Positions 1 through 8,139 are shown, numbered from the stretch's first letter. The stretch is DNA of 27,369 bases from Prevotellaceae bacterium UBA1716 (GCA_002317225.1 DCIW01000105.1:1-27369); one strand, 5' to 3'. Notes: generated by a model from the sequence alone, not told the origin. Program-made: numbers and translations.

Positions 1-60
1 TCAAGAAGGCTGAGTAGTTACTTTCACGCATAATTATTCGTTAATTTAGGATAATTATCT

Positions 61-68
61 TAAATTTG
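61..68 (+). promoter_or_regulatory. -7 promoter element of the TPR/AraC gene
   Basis: TAAATTTG matches the Bacteroidetes -7 consensus TAnnTTTG. It ends only 7 bases before the ATG at 76, so the transcript would have almost no leader. I see no clear TTTG -33 element at the expected distance. An in-frame stop (TAA, 61-63) rules out an upstream extension of the gene. Confidence 0.6.
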
Positions 69-75
69 CACCGAA

Positions 76-2526
76 ATGATACAAAGAAGCATAACATACA
101 CTCTGATAGCCTCTATCCTTTTGTTCGCCGCTTGCACTAAGTCACAAGTTGGCGAACAGAGTCAGCATGAAGAAGAGGCAGTTCAGATTGTTGGCAGCAC
201 ACACGACACAGACACACTCATCAGCTATGCCAACAAATACTCTAAAAATGGGGACAAGAAGGCGGAAGCCATCATTCGAGAGACATTGGGAAAGCAATAC
301 CGAGATCATTCGGACTTTGCCAATGCTATCATACAGCACGACTCTGCCATTATTCTTGCAAGTAGTATAGGGGACACACTCAACTGGATTCGTTCCCTCA
401 ATCAGCAAGGCACCAACTTCCGCCGCATGGGTGATATGGACGAAGCGTCCAAACTCCATTATAAGGCTCTGGAACTGTGCGAAGAAATGAAGGCCGACAC
501 ATCTTTTATGTCGAGGAAGAATAGGGTCGTATCCCTCAACGGACTTGGCAATGTGCTGCTCTCAATGGAAAACTACGAAGAGGCTGGTAAGGTGTTCCGC
601 GAGGCATTGGAGGGAGAACGCTCACTCGGAAGCCCTGTGGGACAAGCTATCAACTATGCTAATATCGGCAGCATATTCGAACGAAATAACCAACTCGACT
701 CTGCACGCATCTACTATAATAAGTCGATGGAGATGAATCAACAGGCAGGAAATGCCGTTGGAATCGGCCTTTGTCATCAATATCTTGGCAAACTCAACGA
801 GAAAGAGGGCAAGATGGACGAAGCAGCAAAGAACTACAACACCAGTTACGAAGTGCTTCTGCCAACAGGCGATTCGTGGCATTGGCTCGAGGCAAGCATT
901 GCCCTTTCCAAACTCTATCTCTCCACCAACAATCCTGATTCAGCACGCAAATACATAAACATCACCACTGCCAAATCAGAGGAAATAGCATCGAAAGAAC
1001 ATAAGGCAACAGCGTATGCCCTCGGTTCGGCATACGAAGAGAAATGGGGTTCTAATTCGCTCGCGTTCATATTATATAAGAAGAGCCACGAACTCAACGA
1101 TAGTGTTCTCAGCGAACGCAACTATAATAATATGCAGAATCTGCGAGTGAATTATGAGTCCAAACGCCGAGCTGCAGAACTCGAACAGGCAAGAGATGAG
1201 GCCAAGATGGAGCAGAGCAACCGTCGCATTATCACATGGGCAAGCGTTATTGCCATGTTAGTCCTCTTCGGCATCACCCTCGCCTTGCTTCATGCTAATG
1301 CCGTACGCAAGAAATCAAACGAAACTCTCACTAAGGCGAATGATGCTATGCGAAAGGCCGACGAAGAACTTCGCAAGGCTGATGCAGAACTACGTTTGGC
1401 TGATGCAGAACTCCGACAGGCTGACAGCGAACGACAAGCATTCTATAGAGACATTGCTCACAGACTCCGTACCCCTCTCACCGTCGTTATCGGTATGACT
1501 CAGCAACTTACCAACCATATCAATAAGGATGATGAGCAGGCACAAGGCGACTTCATGGCTGTTCGTAGGCAAAATAACGAACTCCTCCGACTTGTAAATG
1601 AAATGATGCACAAGCTTGAACCTAACGCATCTACTGCAACCGTCATCGAGGGCAAGACTCAAACTGAAAACTCCGACCTCTACTCTGCAGAACTAAGTCT
1701 CGGAATCGAAGATGAGAACGCAACATTTGCCACTCCAAATCCTGATGGCACACGCCCTCTCATCCTACTTGCAGAAGACAACGAAGACGTTGCCCGCTAT
1801 CAATGTGAGTTGCTCGAGTCAAATGGATATAGGGTTAATTGGGCTGAAGATGGCCTTATCGCACTCAAACTCATCAAGGAGGAGATGCCAAGACTTGTCA
1901 TCACTGATGTCATGATGCCTAATATGGACGGACTTGAACTGTGTCGCAACTTGCGTGCAGACCAGAGTACAAGTCATCTCCCTCTCATCATCGTAACTGC
2001 CCGAGTGGAAGATCGCGATCGAATGAAAGGTCTTGAAGCAGGTGCCGAAGTATATCTGACCAAGCCATTCTTGGGCAAGGAATTGCTCCTCAATATAAAG
2101 AATCTGCTTGAGCAACGAGAGAAACTCCGTACGAAGTATTCGGATAGTAATGCTGGAAGTCCTGAAGTTTTGGAAACTCCAACTGCTAACGTTAATAATG
2201 AAAGCGAAGAGGACGTATTCAGAAAGTTGGTCAACGAAGTTATTGATACTAATATCGCTGACACATCGTTCAGTTCGACATCTCTCGCAGCACAACTCTG
2301 CTTCTCCCGTTCGCAGCTTAACCGACGAATGAATACCCTTCTCGGAATTGATACCACCCACTACATACGAGAGAGGAGACTCGAACGTGCATGTACTTTG
2401 CTCAGGAACTCAAACTTGTCAATTATGGACATCCAAATATCATGCGGCTTTGACTCTCCTGGCTATTTCTCGCGTGTATTCAAACAGCGTTATAACCTGA
2501 GTCCATCCGAATTCAGAAGAAACTAA
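76..2526 (+). CDS. TPR sensor / DHp / receiver / AraC fusion regulator lacking a kinase ATPase domain
   Basis: An 816-residue signalling protein resembling a Bacteroidetes hybrid two-component regulator. A hydrophobic N-terminus ends at Cys20 (LFAAC, lipobox-like). TPR-type helical repeats fill about residues 40-350 and should be periplasmic. One membrane segment lies at about 386-405, followed by a five-heptad coiled coil (420-454). A DHp/HisKA helix carries the H-box IAHRLRTPLT with His462. A complete receiver domain follows (about 561-682) with acidic pocket AED, phospho-acceptor Asp611 and Lys663. An AraC-type HTH (about 713-816) ends the protein. Between the DHp end (about 518) and the receiver there are only about 42 polar residues: no N, G1 or G2 box, so the HATPase_c domain is missing. 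Phosphate may come from a partner kinase, or the protein may signal by conformation (inference). The start at 76 is the only one that keeps the signal sequence. Target genes are unknown; the small AraC gene lies downstream. Confidence 0.9.
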   Translation: MIQRSITYTLIASILLFAACTKSQVGEQSQHEEEAVQIVGSTHDTDTLISYANKYSKNGDKKAEAIIRETLGKQYRDHSDFANAIIQHDSAIILASSIGDTLNWIRSLNQQGTNFRRMGDMDEASKLHYKALELCEEMKADTSFMSRKNRVVSLNGLGNVLLSMENYEEAGKVFREALEGERSLGSPVGQAINYANIGSIFERNNQLDSARIYYNKSMEMNQQAGNAVGIGLCHQYLGKLNEKEGKMDEAAKNYNTSYEVLLPTGDSWHWLEASIALSKLYLSTNNPDSARKYINITTAKSEEIASKEHKATAYALGSAYEEKWGSNSLAFILYKKSHELNDSVLSERNYNNMQNLRVNYESKRRAAELEQARDEAKMEQSNRRIITWASVIAMLVLFGITLALLHANAVRKKSNETLTKANDAMRKADEELRKADAELRLADAELRQADSERQAFYRDIAHRLRTPLTVVIGMTQQLTNHINKDDEQAQGDFMAVRRQNNELLRLVNEMMHKLEPNASTATVIEGKTQTENSDLYSAELSLGIEDENATFATPNPDGTRPLILLAEDNEDVARYQCELLESNGYRVNWAEDGLIALKLIKEEMPRLVITDVMMPNMDGLELCRNLRADQSTSHLPLIIVTARVEDRDRMKGLEAGAEVYLTKPFLGKELLLNIKNLLEQREKLRTKYSDSNAGSPEVLETPTANVNNESEEDVFRKLVNEVIDTNIADTSFSSTSLAAQLCFSRSQLNRRMNTLLGIDTTHYIRERRLERACTLLRNSNLSIMDIQISCGFDSPGYFSRVFKQRYNLSPSEFRRN
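1333..1437 (+). repeat. Five 21-nt coding repeats (heptad coiled coil)
   Basis: Residues 420-454 are five consecutive heptads of the type K-A-D-A-E-L-R (KANDAMR, KADEELR, KADAELR, LADAELR, QADSERQ). At the DNA level these are 21-nt units; those at 1354-1416 are most alike. The segment links the membrane helix to the H-box helix and is predicted to be a continuous signalling coiled coil. Confidence 0.85.
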
Positions 2527-2670
2527 ATATTAACAATATTATCCACAATATTAACTACAAATTAAGCATCAATACTCATTAACCTCAATCTAATGGGAAT
2601 TTAACCTTATTTCGTCTTCAAAGTGCAAGAAAATGTACGCATAGTGTAAAAGAATTACGTCATATTTTCC

Positions 2671-2678
2671 GAACTTTG
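2671..2678 (+). promoter_or_regulatory. Probable -7 element for the small AraC gene
   Basis: GAACTTTG differs from TAnnTTTG only at the first base and lies 27 bases before the ATG at 2706. The 2527-2705 spacer is AT-rich, with three AATATT motifs (2526-2552) and little else that I can interpret. Confidence 0.4.
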
Positions 2679-2705
2679 CAGCAAAATTAAAAACATTTGG
2701 GACAT

Positions 2706-3038
2706 ATGAAAAAAAGAGACAAAGCAACCATGCAAGCTTACAGCAAATTGCTGAGAAATCCAGAGAATTTCTATTTGGATCCAACTTATAGTATGGAAAG
2801 ATTTGGGGAAGACCTGAATTTAAACAGGACATACACTTCACAGTTCTGCAACAACGTTTTAGGTATGCCATTCCGCAATCTTATGCAGAGTTTGAGACTT
2901 AAGCATGCCATCGAACTGATGAAATACAAGGACATGACTTTAAGCGACATTGCACGTCACTCAGGATTCGCTTCTGACATTTCTTTCAGACGTGCCTTCT
3001 TAAAGGAATTCGGTCATAACCCTTCAGAAAACAGATAG
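2706..3038 (+). CDS. Minimal AraC-type DNA-binding protein
   Basis: A 110-residue protein that is almost entirely an AraC/XylS double helix-turn-helix. The first HTH is around residues 28-50 (SMERFGEDLNLNRTYTSQF), and the second is the recognisable block SDIARHSGFASDISFRRAF followed by FGHNPSENR. There is no ligand-binding or receiver domain, so activity must be set by expression level, a partner protein, or a ligand of the HTH itself (inference). A TTG at 2697 would add three residues; I prefer the ATG at 2706. It lies 179 bp after the TPR/AraC fusion gene on the same strand with its own probable promoter, so a regulatory link is possible but unproven. Short stand-alone AraC domains of this kind occur in Bacteroides and Prevotella. 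Confidence 0.8.
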   Translation: MKKRDKATMQAYSKLLRNPENFYLDPTYSMERFGEDLNLNRTYTSQFCNNVLGMPFRNLMQSLRLKHAIELMKYKDMTLSDIARHSGFASDISFRRAFLKEFGHNPSENR

Positions 3039-3062
3039 GGAGTATTTTCACAATACTCCCTA
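3036..3062. terminator. Bidirectional hairpin terminator between convergent genes
   Basis: A perfect 11-bp stem, TAGGGAGTATT / AATACTCCCTA with loop TTCAC, begins on the stop codon of the AraC gene. It lies 32 bp past the stop of the minus-strand nucleotidase. T-rich tracts follow on both strands, though the plus-strand one is weak. Confidence 0.75.
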
Positions 3063-3094
3063 ATCCTATTTAATCCGAACTTAATCGTTTCTAC

Positions 3095-4663
3095 TTAGTA
3101 CTTGATAGTTATTCTGCCTTGTGGTGCAGCATACTCCTTACTGATTTGTCCACCGAGTGTTTCAGTAACATACTGAATAAGGCAATCATTATAAAGAAGA
3201 ATATTTGGCTTCAAAATAGTGTTCTTCTTGAGTTTACCCTGAAGACCGCCACCAGTAATGCAATAGTCGATAGTTGCAAGTGAATACTTCTTTTTCAAGT
3301 CAACAGGATCGTAGTTTCCAGTTTCCTTGTTGAGGATTACAAGATTAGAAATTTGATCACCCTTGCCTACGTTGATGGTGAACTTCATTCCTGATACCTG
3401 TGGGAAATCTCCATTTTCTACTGGTAAGAATTGAGTACATGCCTTGAGCACGTCCACAAGTTCCTGACCTGTAAGCTCTACAACACTTACATAATTGTCA
3501 TAAGGCAAGAGACTTACGATATCTCCATAAGTGAGATTACCCGCCTTTACCTGAGAGCGAATACCACCACCGTTAGTTATAGCAACATCAGCACCTGTGT
3601 TTATACGATAGGCATCTGCAACAAGGTCACCTGCATTGGTTTCTGCACGACGTACCAACTGCTTTTCGTTCTCATCAAGAATGATAAGATCATAATCACT
3701 CTTACAAATAGGGCGATTAATCAAGGCATTCATCAGCGACATAACGCTATCCGTTGCCTGCTTAACTTCCTTATTCTCCAATGCAATCGAACTGTTTGGT
3801 ACGAGCTTTGTCATGATATCGCCCTTTGGAGTAAATACCAACTTACCTACGTTAGCATACTTTGTACCAGTCTGAGTCACAAGTACAGGCTTGCCATCCT
3901 TATTATTCACTTTCACCTGTGGAATAACCGAGTGAGTATGTCCATCGAGCACTACATCAATGCCATTTGTAGCAGCAACAAGACCATGAGAGTCAACATT
4001 GATGTCGTTCTTGTCTTCACCAAGGTGAGAGAGCACAACTACATAATCTACGCCTTGCTTTCTAACTGCATCCACTTGCTCTTGAACGAGTGCGTAAATG
4101 TTCTTTTCCGAGAGATGATAGAGTGGCTTGTCATCCTTGTCAAAGAAAGAATAAGCCTCAGTATACAATGCGGTTGGTGTAACAGCACCAATGAAAGCCA
4201 CTTTCTTTTTGCCGTATGTCTTGATTACATAAGGTTCGAAGATGCGCTTATTACTCATGTCGCAGAAGTTAGCACAAACTACAGGTGAACCTAACTGTGA
4301 AAGCAACTCGAACATAGTTGGAACTGAGTAGTCAAACTCATGATTACCCAATGTTACGGCATCAAAGTGAACGTGCTTCATGACATCCATTATATACTGG
4401 CCGTGAGAGATAGCACCAGCAGTACCACCCTGCAAATAGTCTCCACTTGAAACTACAGCCACATATGCGGTATCACTAACCAAATCACGCAAACCTGCCA
4501 TTTTTGCATAACCTTCAATAGCACAATGAACATCATTGTCGTAAAGAACAACAATGCTCTTATCTGGCACTACGGCCACATTTTTCGAACTCTTGCAACC
4601 CACAAATGCTAACGAAGCAATTGCGCCTGTTGCCAAAAACAATTTAGACAAATAATTTTTCAT
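3095..4663 (-). CDS. Lipoprotein 5'-nucleotidase / UDP-sugar hydrolase family
   Basis: A 522-residue exported metallophosphoesterase that should hydrolyse extracellular or periplasmic nucleotides. The signal peptide ends at Cys23 (AFVGC), marking a lipoprotein. The N-terminal calcineurin-like domain holds the metal ligands in order: YDNDVH (Asp44, His46), SSGD (Asp75), GNHEFD (Asn107, His108), SHLG (His213) and DGHTHS (His242, His244). The C-terminal 5_nucleotid_C domain (about 335-495) has NAGDLVADAYR, the substrate-loop motif NGGGIRS (364-370) and LLPYDN. Both domains are in one chain, as in E. coli UshA. All key residues are present. The gene is monocistronic, convergent with the AraC gene, with its own -7 element at 4695-4702. 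The precise nucleotide or UDP-sugar substrate cannot be read from the sequence. Confidence 0.92.
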   Translation of the reverse strand: MKNYLSKLFLATGAIASLAFVGCKSSKNVAVVPDKSIVVLYDNDVHCAIEGYAKMAGLRDLVSDTAYVAVVSSGDYLQGGTAGAISHGQYIMDVMKHVHFDAVTLGNHEFDYSVPTMFELLSQLGSPVVCANFCDMSNKRIFEPYVIKTYGKKKVAFIGAVTPTALYTEAYSFFDKDDKPLYHLSEKNIYALVQEQVDAVRKQGVDYVVVLSHLGEDKNDINVDSHGLVAATNGIDVVLDGHTHSVIPQVKVNNKDGKPVLVTQTGTKYANVGKLVFTPKGDIMTKLVPNSSIALENKEVKQATDSVMSLMNALINRPICKSDYDLIILDENEKQLVRRAETNAGDLVADAYRINTGADVAITNGGGIRSQVKAGNLTYGDIVSLLPYDNYVSVVELTGQELVDVLKACTQFLPVENGDFPQVSGMKFTINVGKGDQISNLVILNKETGNYDPVDLKKKYSLATIDYCITGGGLQGKLKKNTILKPNILLYNDCLIQYVTETLGGQISKEYAAPQGRITIKY

Positions 4664-4694
4664 ACGCGTACATATTTATATTATATTAACGATG

Positions 4695-4702
4695 CAAAGA
4701 TA
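4695..4702 (-). promoter_or_regulatory. -7 promoter element of the 5'-nucleotidase gene
   Basis: Read on the minus strand this is TATCTTTG, a full match to TAnnTTTG, 31 bases upstream of the start codon. A TTTG at 4724-4727 (minus strand) lies 21 bases further upstream, slightly beyond the usual spacing. Confidence 0.7.
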
Positions 4703-4785
4703 ATCAAATTTTTTAACATTAACCAAAAACAACAATTATTTTTCACATAAGACAAATAATTAAGCCAAGCGATAGCAATTATTCA

Positions 4786-4825
4786 ATAAAACAAGAAAGA
4801 CAGAATTTCCCGAAAAGGGAATCTG
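4786..4825 (-). terminator. Hairpin with T-rich tail, probable end of a small RNA
   Basis: On the minus strand, CAGATTCCC pairs with GGGAAATTCTG (two-base bulge) around a TTTTC loop (4801-4825), followed by a T-rich run. An outer A-rich/T-rich stem extends it to about 4845. It lies between two divergent genes, so no annotated gene ends here. It is T-rich on the plus side too and could act in both directions. Confidence 0.6.
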
Positions 4826-4920
4826 CCTTCTTGTCTCTTGTTTTTAGTTTTTACGTCCGATGGTCAATATATCTCTGTTCTTTGGTTAATGATTTATTCA
4901 AACTCGTGAGCTTTATTTTC
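4788..4920 (-). ncRNA. Candidate small RNA of about 130 nt
   Basis: The 426-bp spacer between the divergent nucleotidase and CotH genes has a strong minus-strand -7 element (4927-4934) that neither gene explains. A transcript from about 4920 would begin with a small hairpin (CGTGA/TCACG, 4904-4923). It would run through an unstructured A-rich stretch and end at the hairpin and T-rich tail at 4786-4825. I find no convincing reading frame in it. It does not match any RNA family I can recognise. The alternative is a long leader of the nucleotidase mRNA with an attenuator. The rest of the spacer holds only promoters. Confidence 0.4.
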
Positions 4921-4926
4921 ACGATG

Positions 4927-4934
4927 CAAAGGTA
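4927..4934 (-). promoter_or_regulatory. -7 promoter element reading away from any nearby gene start
   Basis: Minus-strand TACCTTTG followed by C is a full match to TAnnTTTG and identical to the tRNA promoter at 8140-8147. The nucleotidase start is 264 bases downstream and has its own promoter, so this one probably serves the candidate small RNA. Confidence 0.6.
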
Positions 4935-4955
4935 CGGACTTTTGGCAAAAAGGAC

Positions 4956-4985
4956 TTGCACTTTGCGCGCATTGAGTTGCACTTT
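4956..4985 (-). repeat. Two 9-bp direct repeats 21 bp apart, operator-like
   Basis: On the minus strand AAAGTGCAA occurs at 4977-4985 and 4956-4964, an exact 21-bp period (two helical turns). The nearer copy ends 21 bases before the -7 element at 4927-4934. This is a plausible activator site (inference). Confidence 0.5.
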
Positions 4986-5061
4986 AAGAACAAAATGCAT
5001 TTTTTATAGCTGTAAATCATTGTAAATTGCATATTTTATAGTTATTTATCCAATAATTTCG

Positions 5062-5069
5062 TATATTTG
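5062..5069 (+). promoter_or_regulatory. -7 promoter element of the CotH gene
   Basis: TATATTTG, a full match to TAnnTTTG, 20 bases before the ATG at 5090. No convincing -33 TTTG is seen. Confidence 0.65.
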
Positions 5070-5089
5070 CACAATAAAATCTTTTTATT

Positions 5090-8077
5090 ATGAAAAAAGC
5101 TATACTCAACAAATTCTTCATCGCTATCATACTCCTTTTTAATATCCAGTTAGCGTTGGGCCAGACTTACTCTGACGAGAATGATAACATTGCAGTACCA
5201 TTCGCAACAAGTACGTTAGACCAAATAAACAATGGAAAGGCTAATTGGTACACTATTTGTACATATTCGGGCAAATATTGGGCAGCTAAAGATAACGAAG
5301 TAATATGCTACAGCGACTTATACACTATTGAAGATTGTAATATGTTCTGTTTTGTTGGTGATAATGTCAATGGGTTCCAGATTTATTGCAAACAATGGGG
5401 GAGCACAAAACTGTTGTACTGTGCGAGCAGCACAAGTCATGAGCCGCTAATCCCTACGAATACATGGGAAACACAGTCGCCAAACACGTTCAAAGTGTCA
5501 AAAAATGCCGATGGATTCAACTTTTACTATCCAGGAAACACTACCGCATGCATCAATGACTTGCATGGCGATGGCATTCTTACTTTATGGACAAACAGCA
5601 ATGCCCCAAATGATACAGGATGCAGAATGTACTTATCACTAATAGAAGGTACAGGTGAAGGCGGCAATACAGATTCCAACTTACCTTTTATCCCTACTAC
5701 TATCAGCAATGGGAAATTTGCCACTAACACACATTGGTATACTATGACCATTCGTGGCAACAAAAAGTTGACTGTTGCAGACTGGGGAATAGATTGTCTT
5801 ACTATTGACGAGGTAAGCGAAGGGAATTTATGGTGTTTTGAAGGAAATTCTTCCGATGGATTCAAGATTTACAACCATTCCACCGGAGTTTCAAAGGCAG
5901 CTGCTGCTGGTTCTTCATCTAATAGTTTGAACGTATATATGGGTGACCAAGAGTATTCAGAACGTTGGCACTTGAGCGAAAATCCTAATGGAGGCTACAA
6001 CATCTATCATCCTGAAAGCGAATACTCCTGTTGGAACGACTTTGGCAACAAAGGATATATAGCTCTTTGGAATGACAACAACTCTCCTTTGGACAATGGT
6101 TCGAACATCACATTTGAGGAATACGACATCAAAAATCTCTTCCCTGACGAAGAAGAGGAAGAAGAAGAACAATCATCCGAACTAAAACCAGTTACTGGCG
6201 AAATAACCTATGTCTATCTCAAGTCTGGTGAGATCTATGCATTTCCAACAACATATTTGAATGCAGACGAAACAGACGGACAAACTACTTTCACAGACAA
6301 CTCTGGCAACACTTATATATATAAGGTAAGCGAAATTGACCATATCAGCAATACAGCTCCAGCAGATTTGCCAATCATCGAAAGCTTCAAGTTCAACAAT
6401 AAGTTTAACGACATGCTTATGGTCGATGCTGCTGGCGTGATAAACGAAGACAATAGCATAGACATAACTGTAGGTGGTATCGGCAAACGACTCGTTCCAA
6501 GTATCAAACTCAATGAAGATGCGGCAGAAATATATGTGGGCAAGGATAAGCAAGAAAGCAAGGTGACAAGTCGTCGCTTTACCGAACCTACAACATACAC
6601 CATTACACGACCAGGAATGATGATGCTTCGTGAAACCACAAGTGGTTCGTTAGGAATGTACCCATTTGGTCGTGACTATGTGGTCAACGTTACCTATCTT
6701 TGCGACAAACCAACAACAGAATATGGCATTCCTATCGTTGAAATCACAACAAAAGACGGCACGATGATTTCAAGTCGCGACTACTATTGGGAAGCCTCCA
6801 TCAAGATTAATGGTGCAGGATACTATCCAGACCTCGAAAATACTCCTATGCTAATCAAAGGCCGAGGTAACAGTTCGTGGAGTAATGTCAGCATTGGCGG
6901 TTGGTGGGAAAGCAATCCAAAGAACCCTTACCGCATCAAGTTTGCAGAAAAGAAAAAGCCTCTCGGCATGACCGCTGGAAAGAATTGGAACCTCATTGCC
7001 AACTCTATCTCCAACTCAATGACAACCAATATGGTTGGTTCACGTATTGCAGAAATGGTGAAATGTGCTGGTGCTAACCACTTTATCCCTGTAGAACTAT
7101 ACATCAATGGCGATTACCGAGGTTCGTACTGTCTTACAGAAAAGGTTGGTTTTGCAAATAACAGTGTTGATCTTGATGATGAAAGTAATGCAGCACTCAT
7201 CGAACTTGACCAATACTATTCGGACGAATACAAGTTCAAGACTGATGCCACATTCAACAGAGACAAATTGCCTGTAAACATCAAGTATCCAAACTTTGCT
7301 GAAGACGAGACAAACCTTACTCAAGAAGATATCGAAAATAGCTTTAATGCTTTTGCAAATGCAGTTAAAGAAAATGACGACCTTGCAGAATTTGTCGATA
7401 TCCCTGCCCTTGCACGTTACCTTATGGTTAATGACATGATTGTAAACCAAGAGATTATGCATCCAAAGAGCACATATTGCTACAATGAGAACATCCTTGA
7501 AGGTGGACGATATGTGTTTGGACCAGCATGGGATTTCGACTGGGCATTCGGTTATGAAGGCAGCAGCAGATATTTCAAATACAATGCAGAATGCAATTTC
7601 TATACAGTATCCACTATGGAGGCACGCGAATTCATCTACAATCTTCGTTTCTTCAGCGATGAGATGGACAAGCATTATTACCGAGTATGGGATGACTTTG
7701 TGAAGAATCACCTTGATGACCTCTTAGAATATTGCCAAGACTACTATGACGTTGCTCGCAGATCTTACGATCACGACAACACCAAATGGTGGTCAGGCGA
7801 TGGTAGTGCATACGAAACTACCACAAACAACTGCATCACATGGCTCAAAAAACGTGCAAACTATGTCTACAACTATCTCTCGAACAATCTTGGCTATGCA
7901 GACAAGGGATATCTTGAACCAGACGAACCTGAAATTCCTGATATGATTGAGACTGCTTCAGCCGTTCAAAAGACAACAGGCATATACAATTTGATGGGTC
8001 ACAAGATAGATAATGATTTGTCATCATTGCCTAAGGGTATCTACATAATTAATGGTAAAAAAGTATATAAGAAGTAA
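5090..8077 (+). CDS. Secreted CotH-kinase-like protein with two N-terminal repeats and a C-terminal sorting-type tail
   Basis: A 995-residue exported protein. A signal peptide is cleaved near residue 24 (LALG-Q). Two related domains of about 140 residues follow (about 46-184 and 205-345). They share the patterns WYT, a CF-x-G...GF-x-IY core and a closing LW-N-...-N block; I do not recognise the fold. An acidic linker (DEEEEEEEQ, about 352-360) leads to a middle region that may be a beta-sandwich. The CotH domain spans about 580-900 with RGNSSW (592-597) and WDFDWAFG (Asp815, Asp817). This acidic motif is the metal/ATP-binding signature of CotH protein kinases. The tail (GIYNLMGHKID...LPKGIYIINGKKVYKK) resembles C-terminal domains of secreted Prevotella proteins, possibly a type IX secretion signal. 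The substrate is unknown; surface or polymer phosphorylation is inference. Confidence 0.88.
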   Translation: MKKAILNKFFIAIILLFNIQLALGQTYSDENDNIAVPFATSTLDQINNGKANWYTICTYSGKYWAAKDNEVICYSDLYTIEDCNMFCFVGDNVNGFQIYCKQWGSTKLLYCASSTSHEPLIPTNTWETQSPNTFKVSKNADGFNFYYPGNTTACINDLHGDGILTLWTNSNAPNDTGCRMYLSLIEGTGEGGNTDSNLPFIPTTISNGKFATNTHWYTMTIRGNKKLTVADWGIDCLTIDEVSEGNLWCFEGNSSDGFKIYNHSTGVSKAAAAGSSSNSLNVYMGDQEYSERWHLSENPNGGYNIYHPESEYSCWNDFGNKGYIALWNDNNSPLDNGSNITFEEYDIKNLFPDEEEEEEEQSSELKPVTGEITYVYLKSGEIYAFPTTYLNADETDGQTTFTDNSGNTYIYKVSEIDHISNTAPADLPIIESFKFNNKFNDMLMVDAAGVINEDNSIDITVGGIGKRLVPSIKLNEDAAEIYVGKDKQESKVTSRRFTEPTTYTITRPGMMMLRETTSGSLGMYPFGRDYVVNVTYLCDKPTTEYGIPIVEITTKDGTMISSRDYYWEASIKINGAGYYPDLENTPMLIKGRGNSSWSNVSIGGWWESNPKNPYRIKFAEKKKPLGMTAGKNWNLIANSISNSMTTNMVGSRIAEMVKCAGANHFIPVELYINGDYRGSYCLTEKVGFANNSVDLDDESNAALIELDQYYSDEYKFKTDATFNRDKLPVNIKYPNFAEDETNLTQEDIENSFNAFANAVKENDDLAEFVDIPALARYLMVNDMIVNQEIMHPKSTYCYNENILEGGRYVFGPAWDFDWAFGYEGSSRYFKYNAECNFYTVSTMEAREFIYNLRFFSDEMDKHYYRVWDDFVKNHLDDLLEYCQDYYDVARRSYDHDNTKWWSGDGSAYETTTNNCITWLKKRANYVYNYLSNNLGYADKGYLEPDEPEIPDMIETASAVQKTTGIYNLMGHKIDNDLSSLPKGIYIINGKKVYKK

Positions 8078-8139
8078 AAAAATATCTACTTCATGTTACT
8101 TTTTCAAGCAAAAAGCTTTCCCATGTTAGTTTTTTTGCT

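Noticed and set aside
2539..2547. Perfect DnaA-box sequence TTATCCACA in an AT-rich spacer, possible origin
   Set aside because: It is the only full match noticed, there is no cluster, and no dnaA, dnaN or gidA gene is in the window. A regulatory box remains possible.
3036..3062. Small hairpin as a site-specific recombination or attachment site
   Set aside because: It is fully explained as a terminator shared by convergent genes.
3431..4288. Plus-strand open frame of 285 codons inside the nucleotidase gene
   Set aside because: It lies antisense to a gene with intact family motifs, has no promoter or family resemblance, and its composition is that of a reverse-complement shadow.
7097..7711. 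Minus-strand 204-codon frame inside the CotH gene, and similar ones at 1819-2361 and 10848-11489
   Set aside because: All are antisense shadows of well-supported genes, with cysteine/isoleucine-rich, low-plausibility products.
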